A stretch of 64,000 bases of DNA, taken from positions 1,240,001 to 1,304,000 of the forward strand of contig NC_003228.3 in assembly GCF_000025985.1 (NCBI RefSeq), written 5' to 3'. The translations under genes were made by a program, and so were the position numbers. Of this stretch, positions 26,406 through 35,423 are shown piece by piece. Below the pieces are notes generated by a model. That model searched no databases. It was not told the DNA's origin and saw nothing but the letters and a program-made list of their open reading frames with translations. Numbering within the stretch: the first letter of the stretch is position 1; each line of letters begins with the position of its first letter. This DNA is from Bacteroides fragilis NCTC 9343 (GTDB taxonomy: Bacteria > Bacteroidota > Bacteroidia > Bacteroidales > Bacteroidaceae).

Positions 26406-27533
26406 ATGACTCTTATTGTGAATCATCCATGGAATGATGTTTTTGAGGGTAAAGATGTTTTTTTAGTTCCATGTTACATTGGTAAAATTTATCATTATGA
26501 TGTTAAGATTGTTTTTCCTTCGAATTATTTGTATGAAGCAAAAACAATAAGAGATGTTGAACTTGTTCCTGTATCATATATTAAAAAACTTCGTCCTTTT
26601 TCTTTTGTGTTTGGTTTTAAACTAATGAGATATTTGTTTTGTAACGCTAGAAAAATAGATTTATTTATGCGCTTTCATGTTACAATTACAACTGCTATTA
26701 TGATTATTATTTATAAAATGCTAAATAGAAATGGAATAGCATATATAAAACTAGATAGTAATGGGGTTATGAATTTTGAATATAAAAATAATTTAAAAAG
26801 TCTATTCAGGAAATTATTGTATAGGAGGATGTTTGAATTGGTGGATTTTGTATCATATGAAACAAAAATGGGACTCGAAAATATTACCCAGCAAACAATA
26901 GGAATTGATATCAGTTCAAAGCTATTCTATATGCCTAATGGCTTTGATGAAGATATGATAAAACACTTGGATATTAATGTGAAAGAATACTCTGATAAAG
27001 AGAATGTAATGATTACGGTTGGGCGTTTAGGAACAAATCAAAAAAACACAGAATTATTTTTAAAGGCTGTGGAAAACATCGACTTGAAAGATTGGGTAAT
27101 TTATTTGATTGGAGATATTGATCCTCAGAATATTACTTTTTTAGAGTTTGTTTCAAACTTCTTTTCTAATCATCCTGAGAAAAAAAAGTCTGTAATTTTT
27201 ACAGGAGCAATAAGTGATAAAAGGCATTTATGGGAATATTACAATAAATCTAAAGTGTTTGTATTGACTTCTCGGTGTGAAAGCTATGGTTTAGTATTGA
27301 ATGAAGCAAAACGATTTCGAAACTTTATAGTTTCTACTAATGTAGGAGCTTTTGAAGACTTAGTTGAGTCTGGCAAATATGGATGTGAGATTCCTCAAGA
27401 TAATACGGACTATTTGGCTTGTATTTTAGAAAAAATAATTCTCGGTCAGTTAGATATAGATGTATATAATGATTTTTCTCCTGAATCTCTCTCCTATTAT
27501 TACCAAGTAAAAAGAATGAAATTAAATAATTAG
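26406..27533 (+). CDS. GT4-family glycosyltransferase
   Basis: 375 residues from the ATG at 26406; an in-frame ATG at 26373 would overlap the fucosyltransferase gene by 25 bases and add a Lys/Glu-rich stretch. The GT-B C-terminal half shows ENVMITVGRLGTNQKNTELF and the E-x7-E type motif SRCESYGLVLNEAKRF, typical of GT4 retaining enzymes. Donor and acceptor unknown. It is AT-rich like its neighbours. Confidence 0.83.
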   Translation: MTLIVNHPWNDVFEGKDVFLVPCYIGKIYHYDVKIVFPSNYLYEAKTIRDVELVPVSYIKKLRPFSFVFGFKLMRYLFCNARKIDLFMRFHVTITTAIMIIIYKMLNRNGIAYIKLDSNGVMNFEYKNNLKSLFRKLLYRRMFELVDFVSYETKMGLENITQQTIGIDISSKLFYMPNGFDEDMIKHLDINVKEYSDKENVMITVGRLGTNQKNTELFLKAVENIDLKDWVIYLIGDIDPQNITFLEFVSNFFSNHPEKKKSVIFTGAISDKRHLWEYYNKSKVFVLTSRCESYGLVLNEAKRFRNFIVSTNVGAFEDLVESGKYGCEIPQDNTDYLACILEKIILGQLDIDVYNDFSPESLSYYYQVKRMKLNN

Positions 27534-27550
27534 TTGTTATTATCATTGGA

Positions 27551-28207
27551 ATGATTTATTATCTATTTAGGCCTTGTTTATATGTTTGTAAAATGTTTTT
27601 AAATTATTTCGTTTGTTTTACTTCTAAAATTTGTACAGAGAATCGTTATAACTATTTTAAAAGAATAAAGCCTTTTCTTTTTTCTCGAATAGTTCGTACA
27701 TGGTTTGGACATGTAGGTGATAAAATATCTATTGTCCCTCCTTTTTATATACGAGGGGGAAAGTATATTCAATTAGGTACTAATTTTAGGGCATTAAGCG
27801 GGCTTCGTTTGGAAGCAATTGATTTTTATAATAATAGTTCTTATCATCCAAGTATAGTAATTGGGGATAATGTTGTTTTTAATAATAGTTGTCATATTGG
27901 AGCTACTAATAGAATTATTATTGGTAACGATGTAGTGGTGGCAAGTCGAGTTTTCATAACAGATCATTTTCATGGTAATACAACGTACAATGATTTACAA
28001 ATTCCAGTAAGAAACAGACTACTATATTCTAAAGGTCCTGTTGTTATAGGTAATAATGTATGGATTGGAGAAGGAGCTTCAATTTTGCCAAATGTTACAA
28101 TTGGAGATAATTCGATAGTGGCTGCACATGCTGTTGTTACAAAAAATATTCCTGCCAATTCAATTGCAGTTGGGTGTCCTGCAAGAATTATTCGAACCAT
28201 AAACTAA
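27551..28207 (+). CDS. Hexapeptide-repeat acetyltransferase
   Basis: 218 residues, a WcaF/maltose-acetyltransferase-like left-handed beta-helix. The repeats are SIVIGDNVVFNNSCHIGATN, IIIGNDVVVASRVFITDHFH and VVIGNNVWIGEGASILPNV, with a candidate catalytic His in TDHFHGNT. It likely O-acetylates the capsule repeat. The stop codon abuts the GTG start of the next gene. Confidence 0.85.
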   Translation: MIYYLFRPCLYVCKMFLNYFVCFTSKICTENRYNYFKRIKPFLFSRIVRTWFGHVGDKISIVPPFYIRGGKYIQLGTNFRALSGLRLEAIDFYNNSSYHPSIVIGDNVVFNNSCHIGATNRIIIGNDVVVASRVFITDHFHGNTTYNDLQIPVRNRLLYSKGPVVIGNNVWIGEGASILPNVTIGDNSIVAAHAVVTKNIPANSIAVGCPARIIRTIN

Positions 28208-29314
28208 GTGAATTTATTTGTCCTACTTTTTGTTTTTGTATTTGGTATTATTGGATCTTATTCCTCTAAATTTTCTGAGAAGAATCTGTTTTGGCTTTTT
28301 GTAATAGTTTTGGCTATTATAATAGGAGGTCGTAGTATATCTGTACCTGATACGGACCAATATTTAGAATTTTATCAGCTAACACTTTCCTCTTCTATCT
28401 TAGATATTCCTTTATACTCTTATGAAATAGGATTTCAATTATTGACTAAGATATTAAAGCTGATAACGAATGGTTCTTCTTTCTTTTATTTTGGAATAAT
28501 TGTTCTTATAAATTCATATTTTCTTTTTAAATCTTTCAGCTGTTTTACAGATCAGTCTTACCCCTCAAAAAAATCTTCTGGTACTCTAATTAATCAAATT
28601 AAATTACAAGAGTTCCTTCTGTTATACTTTTCATATTGGGGATTGTATTATACAGGTATCGTTTTAAGGGCAGGAATTGCTATGTCTATTCTAATTTATC
28701 TATCAACTTTATTGTGTTCCCCTTATATCTCTTTAAAAAAATGGTCAGCGATATTTTTATTAGCAATTATATCTTGTTCTTTCCATATTACTGCCCTTTT
28801 AGGAATTATTGCTCTTATTATTTTTTATATATCAAAGAAAATGACAATGAGATCGTATTTGTTACTTTTCTTGTTGATCTGTATAATTTTATTTGGAAAG
28901 GTAAGCTTTTGGATTGTAGATATGTTAGATAGGAATATGCCCATGATATTTTCATTGATAGAGGATACTGATTTTGCTAAATTGCAAGCATACAGTAATA
29001 TTGATGCTTCTATTAAAATTTCATTTCGTTTTTTATTTTGTTTGCTTATAGGCTTGTTTTTTATAATATGTAAAAGGATGCCGCTATATTATTATAAATA
29101 TTTGAACGTTTATATTGTTGGTTTATTTTTGGGGGCACTTTTTAGTGCTATTGAAGCGTTCTCTAGAATAATGGACTTTTTTGTTATATATTCTTTTATC
29201 CTTATTTCAATGCGTTTGTCTACTATAAATAGTTTTAAAATACGCTTTAGTATAATGTTTTCTATTGTATTAATACAATTATTGTTTGTCTATAGAATTA
29301 TTATTGGTTTATGA
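28208..29314 (+). CDS. wzy: EpsG/Wzy-type polysaccharide polymerase
   Basis: 368 residues with about 10 hydrophobic segments. IIGGRSISVPDTDQYLEFYQ near residues 40-60 is the EpsG-family signature (R...DTxxY). The protein would join repeat units in the periplasm. It starts with GTG immediately after the stop of the acetyltransferase gene, and ends in an ATGA overlap with the next gene, both signs of translational coupling. Confidence 0.8.
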   Translation: MNLFVLLFVFVFGIIGSYSSKFSEKNLFWLFVIVLAIIIGGRSISVPDTDQYLEFYQLTLSSSILDIPLYSYEIGFQLLTKILKLITNGSSFFYFGIIVLINSYFLFKSFSCFTDQSYPSKKSSGTLINQIKLQEFLLLYFSYWGLYYTGIVLRAGIAMSILIYLSTLLCSPYISLKKWSAIFLLAIISCSFHITALLGIIALIIFYISKKMTMRSYLLLFLLICIILFGKVSFWIVDMLDRNMPMIFSLIEDTDFAKLQAYSNIDASIKISFRFLFCLLIGLFFIICKRMPLYYYKYLNVYIVGLFLGALFSAIEAFSRIMDFFVIYSFILISMRLSTINSFKIRFSIMFSIVLIQLLFVYRIIIGL

Positions 29315-30186
29315 ATAATCATATTAAGAGGAAAGCTGTATCAGTTGTTATAGTTACTTTTAATTCGGAAAATTTAATAATGGATTGTCTGGATTCAATT
29401 TTTAAGTATAATGATATTTCTGATGATTTGGAAGTAGTGCTAGTTGATAATTGTAGTAAAAATTATTTGTCTATGTTTGGCTCTATTGAAGAAAAGTATG
29501 GCAATAAAGTTGTTCTTATAAATAATAAAGTTAATGGTGGTTATGGGCAAGGCAATAATTTAGGGGTAGAGGTTGCAAAAGCACCAATAATTCTAATAAT
29601 GAATCCTGATGTTAGATTGGTTAAGCCTATTTTTAAAAGAATTTTGTCTTTATTTGAAAGGAGGAATATTGCAATAGCTGGTATGCAACAATATGAATCA
29701 TTGTTGAAAAGAAGCCAATCATTTTTAATGTTGAGAGAGGATTTGTGTAGCTTATTTTTATATGCGGTATACACTAAGATAAATAAGTTTAATGAAAAAT
29801 ATTTTTGTATATCTGGTGCTTGTTTTGCTGTTAGAAAATCTGTTTTTACTAAAGTAGGAATGTTTGATGAACAAATGTTTCTTTATGGTGAGGAGCGAAT
29901 GTTACATTATAAAATTTTACGTTTAGGAAATTATCATATTGTATATGATAGTACAATTGGATATTTACATCCTAAGGAGAATCGGGAATTTTCTTCTAAA
30001 AATTTCTTGCTTGGTTATCATTCATTTATATATACATGTGATAAATTAGGATTAGACCTGCATAGATCTCGTAATAAGATGTTAAACATGTATAGATTCC
30101 TTGAATTTTATTCATGGGCTAGAGGGGATAAGTTAAAGGTTAAGTATTATAAAGAAATAATTAAGTTGATAAAAAATAATATATAG
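29311..30186 (+). CDS. GT2-family glycosyltransferase
   Basis: 291 residues with a GT-A fold start SVVIVTFNSENLIMDCLDSI, a nucleotide-sugar region VVLVDNCSKN, and the metal-binding region ILIMNPDVRL (NPD where many have DxD). GACFAVRKSVFTKVGMFDE is the conserved middle block of rhamnosyltransferase-like GT2 enzymes. With RmlA and RmlC upstream, rhamnose or another dTDP-deoxysugar is a reasonable donor guess. It is the last gene of the very AT-rich stretch and overlaps wzy by 4 bases. Confidence 0.85.
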   Translation: MNNHIKRKAVSVVIVTFNSENLIMDCLDSIFKYNDISDDLEVVLVDNCSKNYLSMFGSIEEKYGNKVVLINNKVNGGYGQGNNLGVEVAKAPIILIMNPDVRLVKPIFKRILSLFERRNIAIAGMQQYESLLKRSQSFLMLREDLCSLFLYAVYTKINKFNEKYFCISGACFAVRKSVFTKVGMFDEQMFLYGEERMLHYKILRLGNYHIVYDSTIGYLHPKENREFSSKNFLLGYHSFIYTCDKLGLDLHRSRNKMLNMYRFLEFYSWARGDKLKVKYYKEIIKLIKNNI

Positions 30187-30194
30187 AAATTGAA

Positions 30195-31472
30195 ATGGAA
30201 GAATTAAAGATTGCCGTAATAGGTCTTGGTTATGTTGGGCTACCTTTGGCTCGATTGTTTTCGACAAAATATGAATGTATTGGTTTTGATCTGAACCAGT
30301 CTCGTGTTGATGCTTTAAATTCCGGTCATGATATGACTTTAGAGGTTTCTGATGACTTACTTCGGAAAGCGTTAGAAAATGGTTTCAAATGTACCAGTAA
30401 TATTGACGAAATAAGTAATTGTAACTTTTATGTTGTAGCTGTACCAACCCCTGTGGATTTGAATAATCGCCCCGATCTTACACCTTTGATTGGTGCGAGT
30501 ACAACAGTCGGAAAAGTTATTTCAAAAGGGGATATTGTTGTGTATGAATCTACTGTATATCCGGGAGTAACAGAGGAAGAATGTCTTCCGGTAGTCGAAG
30601 AGGTGTCTGGGTTAACATACAATGTAGATTTTTATGCAGGTTATTCACCAGAACGTATAAACCCGGGTGATAAAGAGCATACTGTTGAAAAGATTAAGAA
30701 AGTAACTTCCGGTTCGACTCCTGAGATTGCTGACATTGTTGATTCTGTTTATAATTCAGTGTTGGTTAACGGTACTCATAAAGCCCCTTCTATCAAAGTG
30801 GCTGAAGCTTCCAAAATAATAGAGAACTCCCAGCGCGATGTGAATATTGCCTTCATGAATGAACTCTCAAAGATCTTCAATGCAATGGGCATTGATACCA
30901 ATGATGTTATTGAGGCTGCATCTTCCAAATGGAATTTTATCAAGTTGAAACCTGGCTTGGTCGGTGGTCACTGTATTAGTGTTGATCCTTATTATCTTAT
31001 TCAGAAGGCCCAGGTTTATGGGGTACTCCCACGAATCATGTCTGCAGCAAGGCGCTTGAATGATGGTATGGGAGACTATGTCGCTAATCAGGTGATTAGA
31101 TTAATGAATAAAAAAGGTATTCTTGTCAAAGATTCAAAGATTCTGCTTCTGGGTTTTACTTTTAAAGAAGATTGCCCTGATATTCGAAATACCAAGGTGA
31201 TAGACATTTATTCTACCTTACATGAGTATACTTCTGACATTACCGTTTATGATGCTTGGGCTAATTCGGCTAAAGTGGCACATGAATATGGTATATCGAT
31301 CCTGACTGCTGGTCTTGATAATTTGGTTGGACAATTTGATGCGGTGGTGTTGTGTGTTGGACATAAAGAGTTCCGGCATATGAATATTCGCGGCTTTCTC
31401 CGTTCTGATATGGGTGTTGTTTATGATGTTAAAGCTGTATTGAGTAAAGATATAATAGATGGCAGATTATAA
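30195..31472 (+). CDS. UDP-sugar 6-dehydrogenase (TviB/WbpA-like)
   Basis: Oxidises C6 of a UDP-HexNAc or UDP-hexose to the uronic acid with two NAD+. The Rossmann start is IAVIGLGYVGLPLARLF; the catalytic Cys is in GLVGGHCISVDPYYLIQKA, and IENSQRDVNIAFMNELSKIF is the central helix. It is closer in layout to TviB/WbpA (UDP-GlcNAc or GalNAc dehydrogenase) than to Ugd, judged by VVAVPTPVDLNNRPDL. Length (425) fits. GC content rises again here. It overlaps the next gene by 14 bases. Confidence 0.9.
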   Translation: MEELKIAVIGLGYVGLPLARLFSTKYECIGFDLNQSRVDALNSGHDMTLEVSDDLLRKALENGFKCTSNIDEISNCNFYVVAVPTPVDLNNRPDLTPLIGASTTVGKVISKGDIVVYESTVYPGVTEEECLPVVEEVSGLTYNVDFYAGYSPERINPGDKEHTVEKIKKVTSGSTPEIADIVDSVYNSVLVNGTHKAPSIKVAEASKIIENSQRDVNIAFMNELSKIFNAMGIDTNDVIEAASSKWNFIKLKPGLVGGHCISVDPYYLIQKAQVYGVLPRIMSAARRLNDGMGDYVANQVIRLMNKKGILVKDSKILLLGFTFKEDCPDIRNTKVIDIYSTLHEYTSDITVYDAWANSAKVAHEYGISILTAGLDNLVGQFDAVVLCVGHKEFRHMNIRGFLRSDMGVVYDVKAVLSKDIIDGRL

Positions 31473-32592
31473 TTCTTCTATTTGTTGTATTTTTAATATA
31501 GGGACTCACTATCGCAATCCTATATATTCAAAAATGTCTTCGGAGCTTCCCTGCGATTTTTATTTTGGCGATCGTTTATTGACACCAATAAAGAAAATGG
31601 ATTATACCCAATTGAACCATTTTCGCTCAGAATTGCATAACAAATATTTATTTTCTCAGTTTTATTGGCAATCTAAATCTGTCCGGTTAGTCTTTAAACC
31701 CTATACTTATTATGTATTGGATGGAGAACCTTATTGTTTGTCTTCATGGGTTATCCTTTTCTGGGCAAAACTTTTAAATAAGAGAACAGTAGCTTGGACT
31801 CATGGTTGGTATGGCAGAGAAAGTATTGTAAAGAAGGTTATAAAAAAGTTGTTTTATTCTTTGTTTTCTGAGTTGATGGTTTATGGCGAATATGCTATTT
31901 CCCTGATGTCAAAAGAAGGCTTTGATAAATCAAAGATGGTTTGTATTGCAAACTCTTTGGATTATGATAATCAGTTGAAAATTAGACTCAATTTATCGCC
32001 TTCTTCTATTTATTCTACTCATTTTTCCAACTCCTATCCTGTATTATTCTATATCGGGCGTGTGCAAAAATCGAAGAAGTTGGAATATATAATCCAAGCT
32101 ATGGATATCTTGAAACAGAAAGGGTTTCCGGTAAATCTTGTTGTTGTCGGTAAAGATGTGGATGGGGTTCATCTTGATTGTGAAATAGCTAAATATAATC
32201 TTGGCTCTCATGTCTGGTTATATGGACCTTGTTATGACGAGATGCGCATAGGAGAGATGTTCTATAATGCGGATGTCTGTGTGTCTCCAGGGAATGTTGG
32301 CTTGACTGCTATCCATTCTCTGACTTATGGTTGTCCTGTTATAACCCATAATAATTTTCCTTTTCAGGGTCCTGAATTTGAGTCTATAATTCAGGGGAAA
32401 ACCGGTGATTTTTTTCAGGAAAATGATGTAAATAGCCTGGCTGATACTATTCAGAAATGGTTAAGTCAGAATTTGCATAGTCGAGAGGCTATTCGGCAGT
32501 TTGCCTATCAGACAATTGATACCAAATGGAACTTGTATTACCAGATGAATATTCTCAAACAAGTTTTTCTTAAACAAGCTAAGGATGAATGA
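31459..32592 (+). CDS. GT4-like glycosyltransferase
   Basis: 377 residues, GT-B fold. The C-terminal domain has PVLFYIGRVQKSKKLEYIIQ (start of the donor-binding half) and VCVSPGNVGLTAIHSLTYGC, where the usual E-x7-E is replaced by a degenerate form. TVAWTHGWYGRE is a conserved N-terminal block. Substrate unknown. It overlaps the dehydrogenase gene by 14 bases and the following gene by 8 bases. Confidence 0.82.
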   Translation: MADYNSSICCIFNIGTHYRNPIYSKMSSELPCDFYFGDRLLTPIKKMDYTQLNHFRSELHNKYLFSQFYWQSKSVRLVFKPYTYYVLDGEPYCLSSWVILFWAKLLNKRTVAWTHGWYGRESIVKKVIKKLFYSLFSELMVYGEYAISLMSKEGFDKSKMVCIANSLDYDNQLKIRLNLSPSSIYSTHFSNSYPVLFYIGRVQKSKKLEYIIQAMDILKQKGFPVNLVVVGKDVDGVHLDCEIAKYNLGSHVWLYGPCYDEMRIGEMFYNADVCVSPGNVGLTAIHSLTYGCPVITHNNFPFQGPEFESIIQGKTGDFFQENDVNSLADTIQKWLSQNLHSREAIRQFAYQTIDTKWNLYYQMNILKQVFLKQAKDE

Positions 32593-33364
32593 CTTTCGGA
32601 GTTTAATAAGGAATAGTGTTTTGGATATTTTAGGGATATTTTCCCGTCCTCAAAATGGTATTCATATATTGAATGGACATATGATATGTCGTGGAGTGGC
32701 TAATGATCAAGCAAAATATTATTTTTCTTATCAATTAAAAGAACTTTCCCGACATGTACGTTTCATAAGGGTGGAGGAGGCCACTTCTCTAATTCTCAAT
32801 CATGAAAGTGTCGATGAACCTTTGGTTGCCTTTACATTTGACGATGGTTTTATGGAATGTCATTCAATGATAGCACCTGTTTTGGAACAGTTTGGGGTGA
32901 ATGCGGCTTTTTTTATCAATCCCAATTTTGCGAATGGGGATGATGTGTATATTCAAAATTTTACAAATAACATAGTTCTCACTCCCGGTAAAACTCCAAT
33001 GCGGTGGAAAGAGATAAGGGATTTGCATGAGAGGGGACATATTATTGGTGCACATACAATGGATCATTATATGATTAATGATAGTAATTGGGTGGAATTA
33101 GACAAGCAAATAGGTTGTTGTAAATCGGTAATAGAACAGGAACTCTCTACTTCTTGTGAATACTTTGCCTTTCCATATGGACGCTTGGAACACGCTAATC
33201 AATCTTCGATTGATATTGCATGTAAGTATTACAAATATGTGTTTTCTCAATCGGACTATAAACATTACTTTTCTTTTGGCGGTCGCGTAATTAACAGACG
33301 GCATTTTGAGCCTTTTTGGCCCGTGAAACATGTTTCTTATTTTTTGAGTTGCCATAAAAAATAG
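32585..33364 (+). CDS. Polysaccharide deacetylase (NodB homology) protein
   Basis: 259 residues with the NodB catalytic motifs: VAFTFDDGF (catalytic and metal-binding Asp pair) and IGAHTMDHYM (metal-binding His pair, H-T-x2-H), then EYFAFPYGR. No signal peptide is visible, so it may act in the cytoplasm on a lipid-linked or nucleotide sugar, removing an N-acetyl group. It overlaps the preceding transferase gene by 8 bases. Confidence 0.87.
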   Translation: MNDFRSLIRNSVLDILGIFSRPQNGIHILNGHMICRGVANDQAKYYFSYQLKELSRHVRFIRVEEATSLILNHESVDEPLVAFTFDDGFMECHSMIAPVLEQFGVNAAFFINPNFANGDDVYIQNFTNNIVLTPGKTPMRWKEIRDLHERGHIIGAHTMDHYMINDSNWVELDKQIGCCKSVIEQELSTSCEYFAFPYGRLEHANQSSIDIACKYYKYVFSQSDYKHYFSFGGRVINRRHFEPFWPVKHVSYFLSCHKK

Positions 33365-33418
33365 GGGACTTTAATTAGTCTTTTCGATCTTGTTCTCTTC
33401 TATTTGATCACTACGATA

Positions 33419-34642
33419 GTGAAAACTCTCTTTCAAATAAATGTTGTTGCTAACTCTGGTTCCACCGGCCATATTGCAGAGGAGTTAGGGCGTTTGGTTA
33501 TTGCTTCTGGCTGGAAAAGTTATATTGCTTACGGTCGTTGGGCCTGTCCCAGCCAATCTATGTTGATTCGGGTTGGAACTAGATTTGATCTCTTTGTCCA
33601 TGGCTTGAAATCCATGTTTTTTGACAGGCATGGTTTTGGTTCACGGAGAGCTACCTTGCACTTAATCTCAAAAATAGAGAAAATAAAACCGGACATAATC
33701 CATTTGCATAATCTTCATGGCTATTATTTAAACTGTGAGGTTTTATTTGACTATCTATCTACAGCTAAAATACCTGTTGTTTGGACTTTGCATGATTGTT
33801 GGAGTTTCACGGGACATTGTGTCCATTTTCAGAATATCGGGTGTGAGAAGTGGAAGACAGGTTGTTTTGCATGTCCCAATATACGAGATTATCCCAAAGC
33901 TTTAGGTTGTGATAACTCTCGTATGAACTTTATAGAAAAGAAGAGATTGTTTACTTCGGTTGAACGTATGATGATTGTACCTGTTTGCAATTGGCTAAGT
34001 GATATGTTGAGTAAGTCATATCTTTCTCAAATAAAACGGCAGACTATTGTTAACGGGATTGATTTGGAAATGTTTACTCCCAAAGGTAATCGTGATGTGA
34101 TAAAAAGTAATTTAGGGGTAGGGACACGATATATGATTTTAGCAGTCGCTACGGTTTGGGGGATTACGAAGGGGTTTGATGATCTTATATACCTCAACTC
34201 TTTATTACCAGATAAGAGTGTAATTGTAGTGGTGGGGGTAACCACGAAACAGATAAAAAAATTACCTGGTAATATGATTGGTATAGAGAGAACGGAAAAT
34301 ACTAGTCAATTGGTTGAAATATATTCTGCTGCAGATATTTTTATAAACCCGACATATCAAGATACATTACCTACAGTCAATATTGAAGCGCTTGCTTGTG
34401 GTACTCCTGTTATAACTTATGATACCGGAGGCAGTGCTGATATTGTAGATTCTGATACGGGAATGGTTTTAAAACGTGGGGATATTCATACGTTATTAGA
34501 AAAGATTTTAGAAATAAGAGAAAGAGGTAAAGAGTCTTATATAATAAAATGTCGTCAGAGAGCATTGCAATTTTTTGATAAGTCAAAGCAGTTGAGTTAC
34601 TACTTGTCTCTTTATGATCAATTACTAAATAAAGAAAGATAG
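33419..34642 (+). CDS. GT4-family glycosyltransferase
   Basis: 407 residues from the GTG at 33419 (MKTLFQINVVANSGSTGHIA in the usual family form). A TTG at 33404 is the alternative and there is no nearby ATG. The family blocks TLHDCWSFTGHCVHF with a Cys-rich insert (residues about 135-165: GCEKWKTGCFACPN) and NPTYQDTLPTVNIEALACGT are typical of GT4 enzymes in capsule clusters. Substrate unknown. A 54-base gap separates it from the deacetylase gene. Confidence 0.85.
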   Translation: MKTLFQINVVANSGSTGHIAEELGRLVIASGWKSYIAYGRWACPSQSMLIRVGTRFDLFVHGLKSMFFDRHGFGSRRATLHLISKIEKIKPDIIHLHNLHGYYLNCEVLFDYLSTAKIPVVWTLHDCWSFTGHCVHFQNIGCEKWKTGCFACPNIRDYPKALGCDNSRMNFIEKKRLFTSVERMMIVPVCNWLSDMLSKSYLSQIKRQTIVNGIDLEMFTPKGNRDVIKSNLGVGTRYMILAVATVWGITKGFDDLIYLNSLLPDKSVIVVVGVTTKQIKKLPGNMIGIERTENTSQLVEIYSAADIFINPTYQDTLPTVNIEALACGTPVITYDTGGSADIVDSDTGMVLKRGDIHTLLEKILEIRERGKESYIIKCRQRALQFFDKSKQLSYYLSLYDQLLNKER

Positions 34643-34658
34643 TTTTTCTTTCATAGTT

Positions 34659-35423
34659 ATGAAAATATCCCTTGTTACTGTCACTTTTAATAGTGCTAAG
34701 ACGCTTTGTGATACGATTCATTCTGTCCTTTCACAGTCTTATACTAATATAGAATATATAATAGTGGATGGTTTGTCTAATGATGAAACCGTTACACTTA
34801 TTAAAGAATATGAGCCTCTGTTTCAAGGTCGTTTGAAATGGATAAGTGAGAAAGACAAGGGACTCTATGATGCTATGAATAAAGGAATTCGAATGTCTAC
34901 CGGGGATATTGTCGGGATTATTAATTCGGATGATTTTTATCATAGAGGAGACGTTTTAGAAAAAGTTGCTGAGTCGTTTGAAGCTGGTGAGACAGAGGCT
35001 ATTTATGGAGATGTACGTTTTGTAAATCCTGATAATTTGGATAGGACAGTTCGCTATTATTCCTCTAAAAGGTTTGTCCCATCCTTGTTTCGATTTGGAT
35101 TTATGCCTGCTCATCCAACTTTTTTTACTTATCGAAAATATTTTGATCAGTTTGGCTATTATAAAACAAATTATAAAATAGCTGCTGATTATGAGTTGCT
35201 TGTTCGTTTTTTATATGTACACCGGTTAAAGAGTAAATATTTACCTTTGGATTTTATGAAAATGAGGACAGGAGGTGCGAGTACGGCTTCTATTAAAAGT
35301 AATATCCTATTGAATAAAGAGATAGTCAGAGCCTGTAAGGAGAATGGAATATGGACTTGTTATCCTTTGCTTCTATTAAAATATTTAGTAAAAGTATTTG
35401 AACTGATTTTTATAAAAAAATGA
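34659..35423 (+). CDS. GT2-family glycosyltransferase (WcaA-like)
   Basis: 254 residues, GT-A fold. SLVTVTFNSAKTLCDTIHSV and YIIVDGLSNDETV form the nucleotide-binding part; EKDKGLYDAMNKGI and IINSDDFY (SDD in place of DxD) complete the signature. RFGFMPAHPTFFTYRKYFDQ is a conserved block of this subfamily. It overlaps the epimerase gene by 4 bases (ATGA), suggesting coupled translation. Confidence 0.9.
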   Translation: MKISLVTVTFNSAKTLCDTIHSVLSQSYTNIEYIIVDGLSNDETVTLIKEYEPLFQGRLKWISEKDKGLYDAMNKGIRMSTGDIVGIINSDDFYHRGDVLEKVAESFEAGETEAIYGDVRFVNPDNLDRTVRYYSSKRFVPSLFRFGFMPAHPTFFTYRKYFDQFGYYKTNYKIAADYELLVRFLYVHRLKSKYLPLDFMKMRTGGASTASIKSNILLNKEIVRACKENGIWTCYPLLLLKYLVKVFELIFIKK

